This document shows positions 1-9,479 of a stretch of DNA of 64,000 nt, piece by piece. The position numbers and the translations under genes were made by a program. The DNA lies in assembly GCA_900544545.1 (NCBI GenBank), contig UQVY01000004.1:72417-136416 (forward strand), written 5' to 3'. The stretch's first letter is position 1. Each line of letters opens with the position of its first letter. Below the pieces are notes generated by a model. That model was not told the DNA's origin. It made no database searches and was given only the letters and a program-made list of their open reading frames with translations. The DNA comes from an uncultured Eubacteriales bacterium. GTDB taxonomy: Bacteria > Bacillota > Clostridia > Christensenellales > CAG-314.

Positions 1-1328
1 ATCCGACGATTCACGCGGGGATTCTCGCAATGCGCGACAACGACGAACATATGAAAACTCTCGAGGAGTTGGATATATCTCCCGTGGACGTCGTGATAGT
101 CAATCTTTATCCCTTCAGAAAAACCGTTATGAATCCGGAGTCCACGTTCGAAGACGCGGTCGAAAATATAGATATCGGCGGACCTTCAATGCTCAGAGCC
201 GCCGCGAAAAACTATAAAGACGTTATGGTGCTTATCGATCCCGAAGATTACGAAAAGGCGTTTTCTCAGCTCGAATCGGGCGAAAAAGATCTCGGATTCC
301 GTAAGTATCTTATGTTTAAGGTCTTCTCTCATACCGCGGCTTACGATTCGATGATAAGCGATTATCTCGCAAAAGATCTGGGTATAAAATATCCCGACGT
401 CTATACCATGGCGTTTGAAAAAGCGGAAGAGCTTCGCTACGGAGAAAATCCCCATCAGTCGGGCGCGCTTTACAGGGATATGATTTCTCATCCGTCCGAC
501 CTCGTCAACGCAGTACAACTTAACGGGAAACAGCTTTCTTACAACAATCTCAACGATGCCAACGGCGCGCTTGCGCTTCTTCGGGAATTCGATCGTCCCG
601 CGGTAGTTGCGGTCAAACATTCGAATCCGTGCGGAGTTGCCGAAGGAAAAACGATTTACGAAGCGTATATGAAGGCTTACGAATGCGACCCCGTATCGAT
701 TTTCGGAGGCATAATCGCTCTCAATCGTCCCGTCGACAGAGAAACGGCAGAGGATATGGCTAAGATTTTCCTCGAAATAATCATAGCTCCCGACTATACG
801 GACGAAGCTTTGGCCGTTCTTACGGCAAAAACGAATCTCAGAATTCTCAAAATCGCCGATATTATGAACGACTCGACCGAACGTGATTTCAAGCGTATAA
901 ACGGCGGACTTATTCTTCAGAGCGTTGATAAAAAGCTTATAAACGAATATAAAGTCGTTACGAAAATTCAGCCCACCGAACGGCAGCTTGCGGATATGGA
1001 ATTCGGTATGAAGGTCGTTAAGCACTGCAAATCCAACGCCATAGTCGTAGTAAGCAAAGGCGCGACTCTCGGTATAGGAATAGGGCAGACAAATCGTATA
1101 TGGGCAACGAATCAAGCCATAGAACACTCTCTTAAAGGAGTAAAGGACGCGGTTATGGTATCGGACGCTTTCTTCCCGTTCAGCGACTGCGTTGAAGCCG
1201 CCGCGGCTGCGGGAATATCAGCCGTCGCTCATCCCGGAGGAAGCAAGAACGACGCTCAGAGCGTTGAAGCCGCGGACAAATACGGAATGACTATGGTCAT
1301 GACCGGAATCAGACATTTCAGACACTGA
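1..1328 (+). CDS. purH: PurH (partial, 5' end outside window): AICAR transformylase / IMP cyclohydrolase
   Basis: This bifunctional enzyme carries out the last two steps of de novo purine synthesis: formylation of AICAR and closure of FAICAR to IMP. The frame is open from the first bases, so the gene starts before the window. The first in-frame ATG (position 30) lies inside the conserved MGS-like N-terminal domain and is not the start. The AICAR transformylase domain carries the catalytic KHSNPCG motif. The C-terminus ends in the family pattern GIRHFRH. purD follows after 19 bases, which indicates a pur operon in the order purH-purD-purL. No frameshift is visible. Identification is firm from the motifs. 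Confidence 0.96.
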   Translation, partial: PTIHAGILAMRDNDEHMKTLEELDISPVDVVIVNLYPFRKTVMNPESTFEDAVENIDIGGPSMLRAAAKNYKDVMVLIDPEDYEKAFSQLESGEKDLGFRKYLMFKVFSHTAAYDSMISDYLAKDLGIKYPDVYTMAFEKAEELRYGENPHQSGALYRDMISHPSDLVNAVQLNGKQLSYNNLNDANGALALLREFDRPAVVAVKHSNPCGVAEGKTIYEAYMKAYECDPVSIFGGIIALNRPVDRETAEDMAKIFLEIIIAPDYTDEALAVLTAKTNLRILKIADIMNDSTERDFKRINGGLILQSVDKKLINEYKVVTKIQPTERQLADMEFGMKVVKHCKSNAIVVVSKGATLGIGIGQTNRIWATNQAIEHSLKGVKDAVMVSDAFFPFSDCVEAAAAAGISAVAHPGGSKNDAQSVEAADKYGMTMVMTGIRHFRH

Positions 1329-1347
1329 AAGGAAAAAGGAAAAATCA

Positions 1348-2622
1348 ATGACAAGATACAATATCGCAGTTATAGGCTCTGGCGGACGCGAACACGCTAT
1401 CTGCCACTTTCTCTCAAAAAGTCCGAAAATCGGAATGCTTTTCTGTATTCCCGGGAACGCCGGAATTTCCGAAATTGCCGAATGCGCCCCGATAGACGTA
1501 ATGGATTTTGAAGAAATATTGAAATTTATCGGTGAAAACGACGTGGATTTGGTTTTCGTGGCTCCCGACAATCCTCTTGCCGCCGGACTCGTGGATTGTC
1601 TCACCGAAAACGGCATACCGGCTTTCGGACCGGACAAAAAGGCAGCCGTCATCGAGGGAAGCAAGGCTTTCGCCAAGGATTTTATGAAGCGAAACTGTAT
1701 TCCCACGGCGGATTACGAAATATTCGACGACTACGATAAAGCCCGTACGTACGTTAAAACCGCAAAATATCCTATCGTTATAAAAGCGGACGGACTTGCT
1801 CTCGGAAAAGGCGTGATTATTTGCGAGAACGTTGCGGAAGCCGAAAAAGCTCTCGAAGAAACTATGATGCTCAAGGTTTTCAAGGACGCCGGAAACAAAG
1901 TCGTAATCGAAGAATTTCTCACTGGACACGAAATGTCTCTTTTCGTATTTACAGACGGGGTGCATTATTCTCTTATGCCGTCTGTTCAGGACTACAAAAA
2001 AGCCTTTAACGGCGATAAAGGTCCCAATACCGGCGGAATGGGCGCGATTACGCCGTCCCCTTACTTTACGGAAATGCTGAAAAACCGCGTTATAAAAGAA
2101 ATTATCGAACCTACGATAACCGCAATGAGGGAAGAGGGCAGAACCTTTAAAGGAGTCCTTTATTTCGGACTTATGGTCAATGGCGACAAGGCGAAGGTTC
2201 TGGAATACAACGCGCGTTTCGGAGATCCGGAAACTCAGGTGCTTCTGCCTCTCCTCAAAACCGATTTCGTGGATATAATCGTTTCCGTAATAGACGGAAA
2301 TCTGAACGAAATCGATATCGAATGGGAGGATAAAGCCTGCGCGGGAGTCGTTCTTGCGAGCGGAGGTTACCCGACCGACGTAGTTAAAGGTTATCCGATA
2401 ACGATAGGCGACGTTCAGGACGCTATGGTTTTCCATGCGGGAACGGATTTTGACGAAAACGAGCAACTCGTAACTAACGGCGGCAGGGTTTTTTGCGTGT
2501 CCGCAAAAGCCGACACTCTTTCCGGAGCCGTAAAAAAAGCCTACTCGGAAGCGGCAAAGATAAGTTTCAAGGATATGAGGAAAAGAGACGATATAGGTTT
2601 GGTCGCTTTTAAGGAAACTTGA
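1348..2622 (+). CDS. purD: Phosphoribosylamine-glycine ligase (GAR synthetase)
   Basis: PurD is an ATP-grasp ligase that joins glycine to phosphoribosylamine, giving GAR, the second step of purine synthesis. The 424-residue product has the full family length. It begins with the GSGGREHAI nucleotide-fold motif and carries the ATP-grasp signatures GPNTGGMGA and NARFGDPETQ. An AAGGA-type ribosome binding site lies about eight bases before the ATG. It sits between purH and purL, and the 52-base gap to purL shows no terminator, so cotranscription is likely. Confidence 0.97.
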   Translation: MTRYNIAVIGSGGREHAICHFLSKSPKIGMLFCIPGNAGISEIAECAPIDVMDFEEILKFIGENDVDLVFVAPDNPLAAGLVDCLTENGIPAFGPDKKAAVIEGSKAFAKDFMKRNCIPTADYEIFDDYDKARTYVKTAKYPIVIKADGLALGKGVIICENVAEAEKALEETMMLKVFKDAGNKVVIEEFLTGHEMSLFVFTDGVHYSLMPSVQDYKKAFNGDKGPNTGGMGAITPSPYFTEMLKNRVIKEIIEPTITAMREEGRTFKGVLYFGLMVNGDKAKVLEYNARFGDPETQVLLPLLKTDFVDIIVSVIDGNLNEIDIEWEDKACAGVVLASGGYPTDVVKGYPITIGDVQDAMVFHAGTDFDENEQLVTNGGRVFCVSAKADTLSGAVKKAYSEAAKISFKDMRKRDDIGLVAFKET

Positions 2623-2674
2623 AATTCTTGTTTGAAAATTCGCGTCGGACAAATTCCGTAATGGGAGAGTAATA

Positions 2675-5600
2675 ATGATTTTCAGAGTTTATATAGAGAA
2701 AAAAGACAGGCAGCAGACTTCGGACAAACTCGTTTCCGAAATAAGCGGGATTCTCGGATTCAAGCCGGAAAAGGCAGGAAAACTGCTTCGTTACGACATT
2801 CAGGGACTCACGGAGGATGAATTCAGACGGTCTTACCCGATATTCTGCGAAGCTCCGGTAGACAGCCTTTCCGTCGAGCCGCAAATTCCGGAGGGAGCGT
2901 CCGCATTCGTCACCGAATATCAGGACGGACAATTCGATCAGCGTGCGGACAGCGCGATGCAGTGCATTCAGCTTCTTCTCGGAGGAAAAAGGCCCGTAGT
3001 CAGATGCGCTACCGTTTACTGGTTTTCCGGATTGAACAACGAACGGCTTTCTGCCGTTAAAAAATACCTCATCAATCCCGTTGACAGCAAAGAGGGCAGT
3101 TTTTCTTTCCCGCAAACTCTCGTTTCCGAGCATAAAACGTCCGAAAAAATGCGTAAGGAAGTGGAAAACTTCTGCGATATGGAGGAAAAAGAACTTCTCG
3201 ATTTCTATAATCGAGGCGGATTCGCTATGTCCGCGGAAGATATGAAATTCGTTCAGAACTATTTCGTATCGGAAAACAGACAGCCCACCGAAACCGAACT
3301 CAGAGTTATCGATACGTATTGGAGCGATCATTGCCGCCATACAACCTTCCTCACGAAGCTGAACTCCATAGTAATTCATTCAAAAAATCGGGATATAAGC
3401 CTTGCTAAGGAAGAATACGAGACTCTCTTTAACGAGCTTTACGCGGAAAGAAAAGATAAATATCACTGTCTTATGGATATCGCTACGATAGCCGTAAAAA
3501 AGCTTTGCCGCGAAGGACTTCTCGATAATCTCGATCAAAGCGAGGAAATCAATGCCTGCTCGGTATCGGTAAAGGTCGATGTCGACGGAAAAGACGAAGA
3601 TTGGCTCATTATGTTCAAGAACGAAACGCATAATCATCCGACCGAAATCGAGCCTTTCGGAGGCGCGGCTACCTGTATCGGAGGAGCTATCAGAGATCCT
3701 CTCAGCGGAAGAAGCTACGTTTATCAGGCGATGAGAATAACCGGAGCCGGAAATCCTCTTGCCGATCCGTCTTTGACCATTCACGGAAAGATTCCTCAGC
3801 GCGTACTCACGAAAACCGCGCTCGGAGGCTTTTCCTCCTACGGAAATCAGATCGGTCTCGCAACGGGTATAGTCCGCGAAGTCTATAACGACCGTTACGT
3901 AGCGAAACGTCTCGAAGCGGGTTACGTTATCGGCGGCGCGAGAAAATCCGACGTAATAAGAGAAAGACCGGCTCCCGGAGACGTCGTGATTCTTCTCGGC
4001 GGAGATACGGGACGCGACGGATGCGGAGGCGCGACCGGAAGCAGTAAATCTCATACCGCGGAAAGCGTTGAAAAGAGCGGAGCGGAGGTGCAGAAGGGAA
4101 ACGCTCCCGAAGAGCGTAAAATTCAGCGTCTTTTCCGTAATCCCGAAGTTTCTCGTATGATTATTCGTTGTAACGACTTCGGTGCCGGCGGAGTATCCGT
4201 GGCTATAGGAGAACTTGCCGACGGACTCGATATAAGGCTTGAAAAAGTAACCAAAAAATACGAAGGTCTTACGGCTACCGAGCTTGCGATAAGCGAAAGT
4301 CAGGAAAGAATGGCGGTCGTAGTCAAGCCCGAAAACGTACTTAAATTCAAAGCTCTTGCTGCCGAAGAAAACATAAAAGCCAACGAAGTTGCCGTGGTTA
4401 CCGAAGAAAGAACGCTTAAAATGTCCTATAACGGCGAGATAGTTTGCAGTCTGAGCCGTGATTTTCTCGATACGAACGGCATAAGACAGGAAACAGACGC
4501 CGTAATCGAGGATTATTCCGATAATTTCTTTGCTGCCGAAGACTTTGCAATGAGCGGAAAAGAAGTCGTCGAAAAACTCGGAAAAATACTCGGAGAACTC
4601 AACGTCTGCTCGCAGAAAGGTCTCGGAGAGGTTTTCGACAGTACGATAGGAAACGCGACCGTACTTATGCCTTTCGGAGGAAAGCGTCAGCTCACGCCTT
4701 CTATGATAATGGCTTCGAAGCCTCCCGTCGGAAACGCCGTAACTCATACCGTTACCTGTTCTTCCTACGGAATTTATACCGATTTACTGGAACATTCTCC
4801 GTTCGAAGGCGCGATATACTCGATCGTAGGCGCGGTAAGTAAGCTCGTAGCATCGGGTGTTCCTTTGAATTCGATAAGGCTTTCCCTTCAGGAATTTTTC
4901 AAAAAACTCGGAAAGGATCCCGTTCGTTGGGGAGAACCTACCGCTGCGCTTCTGGGCGCGTTTAAAGCGCAGATCGGTCTCGGACTCGGCGCGATAGGCG
5001 GAAAAGACAGTATGAGCGGAACTTACGAACATATCGACGTTCCTCCTACGCTTATCGCTTTCGCCATGGGAGTAACGCGAGACGACATTCTCATTCACAA
5101 TTCGTTCGAAAAGTCCGGATTCGTTTATAAAGCTTCCGTAATCAGAAATCAGAACGGAACCCCCGATTTCGACGCGCTGAAAACGACTTACGAAAAGATT
5201 TACGAACTCATCGGGAAAGGCGTTATCGTAAACGCCGCCGTGAGCGAGGAGGGCGGAGCGCTTGCCTGCGTTATCAAATCGCTTCTCGGCAACAGAACGG
5301 GCTTTGAAAAAAACGACGTTTCTTCTGCGGATTTCGCTCCGGGCTACGGAGATATTCTTTTCGTGACCGAAAAGGAATCCGAATTCGATTTCGCTTCGTA
5401 TTACGGAAAAGTCGGCGGCGACGAGGTCGTTCTCAACGGAGAAAAGATAAGCTTCGATGCTCTCGAAAAGGCATTTACCGAAACTCTCGAAAGCGTATTT
5501 CCGACGACCGCTCAATCTTCGCTTACTTATCTCAAAGTTCCTGAAAAAGTCGATTATTCCGCCAAAAAGCCGAATTATTCCGTCGTCAAGCCGAGAGTTT

Positions 5601-6382
5601 TCATACCCGTATTCCCCGGAACGAACTGCGAATACGATATGGCAAAAGCTTTTGAACGTCAGGGCGCGGAATGCGACGTTTTCGTTATCAGAAACCTTAC
5701 GGCAAGCGATATTGAGTATTCCGTAAGGGAAATTTCCCGAAGAATCGGAAAGGCGCAGATTATTGCCTTCCCGGGCGGATTTTCGGGCGGCGACGAACCC
5801 GACGGAAGCGGAAAATTCATTGCTACCACGTTTTCGAATCCCGTAATAAGCGATTCGGTAAGAGAATTATTGCGGAAAGACGGCTTGATTCTCGGAATCT
5901 GCAACGGTTTTCAGGCTCTTATTAAGCTCGGACTTCTTCCGGACGGAGAGATTAGTCCGCTTACCGAAAAATCGCCGACGCTGACCTTCAATACGATCGG
6001 CCGTCACGTCAGCACGATTGCAAGAATAAAAGTCGCACCGAATAATTCTCCGTGGCTGAGCCTTTGTAAGGAAAACGAGATTTATTCCGTTTCGGTAAGT
6101 CACGGCGAAGGCAGATTGTTCTGTTCGGAAGAAAAAATGGACGAGCTTGTTTCTACTCGCAGAATCGCAACGCAATACGTTGACCGAAACGGAGCGATAA
6201 CTATGGAGTCGCCTTATAATCCCAACGGTTCGATGAATGCGGTCGAAGGTTTGCTTTCTCCCGACGGCAGGGTCCTCGGCAAAATGGGACACACCGAAAG
6301 ATACGAAAGCGGACTCTATAAAAACGTTCCCGGCAATTTCGAAATGCCGATAATCGAGGCAGGCGTTAAGTATTTCAGGTAA
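2675..6382 (+). CDS. purL: FGAM synthase, single-chain form (PurL fused to its glutaminase)
   Basis: This enzyme converts FGAR to FGAM using ATP and glutamine. At 1,235 residues it is the large fused form, with the synthetase and a class I glutaminase in one chain, unlike the split PurL/PurQ/PurS system of Bacillus. The synthetase part carries ETHNHPTEIEPFGGAAT and the later GGKDSMSGTY motif. The C-terminal glutaminase has the nucleophile in GICNGFQ (Cys1076) and the His/Glu pair in GHTER (His1206, Glu1208), so the triad is intact. A GGGAG ribosome binding site precedes the ATG. It is the last gene before a clear terminator. Confidence 0.97.
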   Translation: MIFRVYIEKKDRQQTSDKLVSEISGILGFKPEKAGKLLRYDIQGLTEDEFRRSYPIFCEAPVDSLSVEPQIPEGASAFVTEYQDGQFDQRADSAMQCIQLLLGGKRPVVRCATVYWFSGLNNERLSAVKKYLINPVDSKEGSFSFPQTLVSEHKTSEKMRKEVENFCDMEEKELLDFYNRGGFAMSAEDMKFVQNYFVSENRQPTETELRVIDTYWSDHCRHTTFLTKLNSIVIHSKNRDISLAKEEYETLFNELYAERKDKYHCLMDIATIAVKKLCREGLLDNLDQSEEINACSVSVKVDVDGKDEDWLIMFKNETHNHPTEIEPFGGAATCIGGAIRDPLSGRSYVYQAMRITGAGNPLADPSLTIHGKIPQRVLTKTALGGFSSYGNQIGLATGIVREVYNDRYVAKRLEAGYVIGGARKSDVIRERPAPGDVVILLGGDTGRDGCGGATGSSKSHTAESVEKSGAEVQKGNAPEERKIQRLFRNPEVSRMIIRCNDFGAGGVSVAIGELADGLDIRLEKVTKKYEGLTATELAISESQERMAVVVKPENVLKFKALAAEENIKANEVAVVTEERTLKMSYNGEIVCSLSRDFLDTNGIRQETDAVIEDYSDNFFAAEDFAMSGKEVVEKLGKILGELNVCSQKGLGEVFDSTIGNATVLMPFGGKRQLTPSMIMASKPPVGNAVTHTVTCSSYGIYTDLLEHSPFEGAIYSIVGAVSKLVASGVPLNSIRLSLQEFFKKLGKDPVRWGEPTAALLGAFKAQIGLGLGAIGGKDSMSGTYEHIDVPPTLIAFAMGVTRDDILIHNSFEKSGFVYKASVIRNQNGTPDFDALKTTYEKIYELIGKGVIVNAAVSEEGGALACVIKSLLGNRTGFEKNDVSSADFAPGYGDILFVTEKESEFDFASYYGKVGGDEVVLNGEKISFDALEKAFTETLESVFPTTAQSSLTYLKVPEKVDYSAKKPNYSVVKPRVFIPVFPGTNCEYDMAKAFERQGAECDVFVIRNLTASDIEYSVREISRRIGKAQIIAFPGGFSGGDEPDGSGKFIATTFSNPVISDSVRELLRKDGLILGICNGFQALIKLGLLPDGEISPLTEKSPTLTFNTIGRHVSTIARIKVAPNNSPWLSLCKENEIYSVSVSHGEGRLFCSEEKMDELVSTRRIATQYVDRNGAITMESPYNPNGSMNAVEGLLSPDGRVLGKMGHTERYESGLYKNVPGNFEMPIIEAGVKYFR

Positions 6383-6447
6383 GTCGGCTGAAATTCAAAA
6401 TTGCGTAGAATCGAATTAAATTTTTTAATATAACAACAAATACAAAG

Positions 6448-6479
6448 GGCGCAGTTTTTAAAAGAACTGCGTCTTTTTT
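6448..6479 (+). terminator. Rho-independent terminator of the pur operon
   Basis: An 11-bp stem (arms 6448-6458 and 6463-6473, with two G-T wobbles) is followed by six T residues. It lies 65 bases after the purL stop. Confidence 0.85.
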
Positions 6480-7060
6480 GGTTTTTATATTTTGAGAGAG
6501 CGGCAGAGCTGGGAAAATAACGGGAAAAAGGACGGAGCGAGAAGGCCTTTAAATTTATTCGCAAAACGATACTTTTGCGAATAAATTGAGCAAAATTTGC
6601 TGATTTTTAACATATTGCTTCACTTCCGTTAAAACAACGCTCTTTTACTTAACTTTTATCAGAATCCGAATTTCGGGCTGATTTCGGCTGTTTCTATTTT
6701 TTGTGCGCGTTGATTTTTTCGCATTTTGTTTTTTGCAAATACGGCTTTGATTTTACTTTACATCTCTTAATAAAGTCCACTGACTATTCCCTCAATTTTT
6801 CTGAGAATTCATTTTACAGCCAGTTTTGATTTTGCAGCCGATTATTCTTTCCGATTGATGAACTTTGACTTATCGGGTGCTTTAATTTAACAATATAATA
6901 CTTTATCGCTCACAACCTTATTTTATAACGAATTACAGCTTTGCTTTTCGATATTTAAAATATTACCGTATACGCTATAATGCTTTGCAAATCGCAATGT
7001 GATTCGTTTTTAATAAAAATCCGACCGAAAAACCGCGGTCGGACTGAAAAAATTTGCGGA
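6480..7060. other. AT-rich intergenic stretch with two adjacent palindromes, no gene seen
   Basis: I see no coding frame with a ribosome binding site here. The stretch is AT-rich with short T-runs, and its right end holds the scpB terminator. The notable content is a perfect 15-bp inverted repeat (arms 6552-6566 and 6573-6587) followed two bases later by a 13-bp palindrome (6589-6601). Neither has the T-tract of a terminator on either strand. Confidence 0.6.
7011..7043 (-). terminator. Rho-independent terminator of the S2P-scpA-scpB operon
   Basis: Read on the minus strand, an 8-bp GC-rich stem (arms 7020-7027 and 7036-7043) is followed by a T-rich tract. It sits about 20 bases after the scpB stop codon. 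Confidence 0.85.
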
Positions 7061-7747
7061 CTATTTTATGATACGGATTTCGCCTTCCTCGCCGAAAAAA
7101 TCGTCCTGCGGCTCTTCGAAAGGATTTGCCGAAATTCTGACGTTGTCTTCATCGCGAAAATCCGAAAATTCCGATTCTTCGTCGTCAAAATCGAAAAGGC
7201 TTCTCGAAACGTCCGATTCGAGCGTCTTTATCCTCTCCATAAGTTGCTCTGTGTCGGGAAGCTCGGAAAGCGAAGTCAAAGAAAAGCGTTTGAGAAATTC
7301 GTCCGTCGTTTTGTAAAGAAGAGGTTTTCCTATCGCATCCTTTTTCCCAGCAACGTAAATCATATCGAGCTTAACGAGCATTGAAATCGCGTAAGAACTG
7401 TCTACGCCGCGCAATTCTTCGATTTCGGCTTTAGTTATCGGCTGTTTATATGCGATAATCGAAAGCGTTTCGAGCATAGCCTTAGTAAGCTCTTTTTCCC
7501 GTATGGGATTAAGTACTGCCGAAACGTAATCCACAAGCTCGGGATTGCTCGAAAACTGAAGCTTATCGTTGAAAACGAGCAGATTTATTCCGTTATTCCG
7601 GCTGAATCGATTTTTAAGAATTTCGAGTGCAGCATAAATTTCCATATCGGAAACGTTCAGCTTTTCCGTTATTTCGCTAACAGAAACCTCGTTTCCCGAC
7701 ACAAATAAAATAGCTTCGATAACGTCAGCCAACGTCGATACCGTCAT
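7061..7747 (-). CDS. scpB: Segregation and condensation protein B
   Basis: ScpB is the winged-helix kleisin-associated subunit of the Smc-ScpAB condensin, which compacts and separates newly replicated chromosomes. The 228-residue product shows the typical start (LADVIEAILFVSG) and the family core KQPITKAEIEELRGV in the second winged-helix domain. The C-terminal 50 residues are acidic and low in complexity, as in many ScpB proteins. Its start overlaps the end of scpA by 23 bases, with a GAGGA site inside scpA, so translation is probably coupled. A terminator follows directly. Confidence 0.94.
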   Translation of the reverse strand: MTVSTLADVIEAILFVSGNEVSVSEITEKLNVSDMEIYAALEILKNRFSRNNGINLLVFNDKLQFSSNPELVDYVSAVLNPIREKELTKAMLETLSIIAYKQPITKAEIEELRGVDSSYAISMLVKLDMIYVAGKKDAIGKPLLYKTTDEFLKRFSLTSLSELPDTEQLMERIKTLESDVSRSLFDFDDEESEFSDFRDEDNVRISANPFEEPQDDFFGEEGEIRIIK

Positions 7748-8522
7748 AGTCCAATTCCTCGCTTCCCTCGTAATCGGGATTCTTTTCGAGAGTTATATCC
7801 TGGAACTCTCCGTTTTGCTCGATTTTTACGTATTGCAGTTTCATAAGCTCCAAAAGCGCGGAGAAAGTTACGATAATCTCTCTTTTAGAGGCTTTTTCGG
7901 AAAACAAAGCAAAGAAAGACAGTCTGTCGTTTTCTCTCAGAAGTTCCTGAAGCCGTTTCATTTTCTGCGCGACCGTAAAAGCGTCCTTTTCTATTTCTTT
8001 TTCGTCCTGCCCCGCTCCTTCCTCGATAATTTTGTTCCGGATAAGGATTTCGGTATATGCGGCGAGAAGTTTTTCGATAGACATATCTTTGGCCGCGTAA
8101 TTTATATCGTCAGGCAAATCCGGCTGTTTATAAAAACGGTCGACGTTTTCGATTTCTCTGAGTTTTTCGGAAGCTTCCTTAAGAATTCTGAATTCGTCGA
8201 GTCGTCGGATAATTTCCTGTTCGGGCGTTTCCTCTCCGAGCGAATAGTCTTCTTCGACGGCGGGCAAGAGCGATCGCGATTTGATTTCGAGAAGCGTAGC
8301 CGTTATTTCCATATATTCGCTGCCGAGATCTATATCGAGTTTTTTCAGAGCCGCCATATAAGCAAGGAATTGATCGGTAATATTCGAAATAAAGATATCT
8401 TTTATTTCTATACGGGCTTCCTTGACCATCGATAAAAGCAAATCCAAAGGCCCGCTGAAACCGTCGAGCTGAAGTTTAAGTTCCTCGCCCGAAAGCGACA
8501 AATCGAGAATTTCGTCGATCAT
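7725..8522 (-). CDS. scpA: Segregation and condensation protein A (kleisin)
   Basis: ScpA is the kleisin that bridges the Smc heads in the bacterial condensin. The 265-residue product has the N-terminal kleisin signature FSGPLDLLLSMVKEARIEI and the conserved stretch MEITATLLEIKSRSLLP. A C-terminal winged-helix segment follows (SFFALFSEKASKREIIVTF). It begins three bases after the stop of the upstream site-2 protease gene and overlaps scpB, so the three form one operon. Confidence 0.95.
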   Translation of the reverse strand: MIDEILDLSLSGEELKLQLDGFSGPLDLLLSMVKEARIEIKDIFISNITDQFLAYMAALKKLDIDLGSEYMEITATLLEIKSRSLLPAVEEDYSLGEETPEQEIIRRLDEFRILKEASEKLREIENVDRFYKQPDLPDDINYAAKDMSIEKLLAAYTEILIRNKIIEEGAGQDEKEIEKDAFTVAQKMKRLQELLRENDRLSFFALFSEKASKREIIVTFSALLELMKLQYVKIEQNGEFQDITLEKNPDYEGSEELDYDGIDVG

Positions 8523-8525
8523 AGG

Positions 8526-9308
8526 TTAAAAGCCCCCGAAAATCAGTCCCCAGAATCCAGAAAACAACGAATAAATCAGATTACGGACGTTATAAAGGTA
8601 CAAACCGAGTATATCGAGCCATTGAATTCCGGTTATATCCGCGATAAAACTGAGTCCGAGAAGCACGTAAAGAATAATCATTCCGTAACGCCTGAGAAAC
8701 CTCGAAACCGCGCAGTTCTGCGGAAGAATAAGCTCCAATACGTGCGAGCCGTCCAACGGGAAAAGCGGAATAAGGTTAAACAGAAACAGTCCGATATTCA
8801 GAAGAACGCCGTATATGAAATATACGCTGAGCGTATAAAGCAAAACGTAGAGAACCGAAGACGCCGCTACCGTAGACGCAGCCATAGACGTAATCACGCA
8901 GACGAGATAATACAGTCCCGTGAAAAGAAAGCCGAGAACGATATTGACCGTCACGCCCGCAACAGATACGAGAAAGATAGAGGTTCTGTAATTCTTTTTG
9001 AACCTGGCCGGATTTATCGGGACGGGTTTAGCCCAGCCGATTCCGAACAGAAACATACATATCGTTCCGACGAGATCGAGGTGATTTTTAGGATTAAGAC
9101 TGAGTCTGCCGCTGAGTTTTGCCGTATCGTCGCCGCATTTAAAAGCAACGTAGCCGTGCGCGTACTCGTGAAGAATCAAAGCGGTAAGAAGCGCGCAAAC
9201 GTATCCTATAAGCGCAAGAAAACCGTCGGACGGCTTCATAGTATGTCCGACGATTTGAGCTACTCCCGTTTCGGGCGGATTTGTAAAAAACTGAAAAAGA
9301 GCGTTCAT
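8526..9308 (-). CDS. Site-2 protease family membrane metalloprotease (M50)
   Basis: This is a polytopic zinc metalloprotease of the M50/site-2 protease family, YwhC-like. The zinc motif HEYAH lies in an early membrane helix and the second ligand motif is LFPLDG near residue 180. At least five hydrophobic segments are visible. I chose the ATG at 9308 because GGAG lies six bases before it; an in-frame ATG six bases earlier has no usable spacing. A gene of this family next to scpAB is a common arrangement in Clostridia and Bacilli. The substrate is unknown. Confidence 0.88.
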   Translation of the reverse strand: MNALFQFFTNPPETGVAQIVGHTMKPSDGFLALIGYVCALLTALILHEYAHGYVAFKCGDDTAKLSGRLSLNPKNHLDLVGTICMFLFGIGWAKPVPINPARFKKNYRTSIFLVSVAGVTVNIVLGFLFTGLYYLVCVITSMAASTVAASSVLYVLLYTLSVYFIYGVLLNIGLFLFNLIPLFPLDGSHVLELILPQNCAVSRFLRRYGMIILYVLLGLSFIADITGIQWLDILGLYLYNVRNLIYSLFSGFWGLIFGGF

Positions 9309-9358
9309 CGACATCTCCGTTAATCGTCCGTATAAGTTCCTCGGACGATATATCGTAT

Positions 9359-9387
9359 ATTGTATTACAACCGCTTTATTTTGTCAA
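9359..9387 (-). promoter_or_regulatory. Sigma-A promoter of the S2P-scpA-scpB operon
   Basis: On the minus strand TTGACA (9382-9387) and TACAAT (9359-9364) are separated by exactly 17 bases. The leader of about 45 bases contains a 7-bp hairpin (roughly 9324-9349). Confidence 0.85.
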
Positions 9388-9393
9388 TCCTAT

Positions 9394-9421
9394 TTTACAA
9401 AAGTATTAAATCCCGTATTAT
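9394..9421 (+). promoter_or_regulatory. Candidate plus-strand promoter upstream of the structured region
   Basis: TTTACA (9394-9399) and TATTAT (9416-9421) are 16 bases apart. This promoter diverges from the S2P promoter, and its -10 region lies in the first copy of a 16-bp direct repeat. A terminator-like hairpin begins about 15 bases downstream of the expected start. Confidence 0.55.
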
Positions 9422-9423
9422 TG
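9408..9423 (+). repeat. 16-bp direct repeat, copy 1
   Basis: The string AAATCCCGTATTATTG occurs here and again, identically, at 9805-9820. The two copies flank about 380 bases of structured, non-coding sequence. Each copy overlaps the -10 region of a candidate promoter. Confidence 0.85.
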
Positions 9424-9441
9424 GGTATATTTTAATATTAT

Positions 9442-9478
9442 ATTGCGAAGGGAAAACTCTTCGCAATTTTTCGTTTTT
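9442..9478 (+). terminator. Rho-independent terminator-like hairpin (+)
   Basis: A perfect 9-bp stem (arms 9442-9450 and 9459-9467) is followed by T-runs. It would stop a transcript from the promoter at 9394-9421 after only about 45 bases, or act as an attenuator. Confidence 0.7.
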
Positions 9479-9479
9479 T

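Noticed and set aside
3380..4747. Very long antisense open frames opposite purL and most other genes
   Set aside because: They follow from the codon bias of the real genes (TTA, CTA and TCA are rare, so antisense stops are rare). They lack ribosome binding sites and recognisable proteins.
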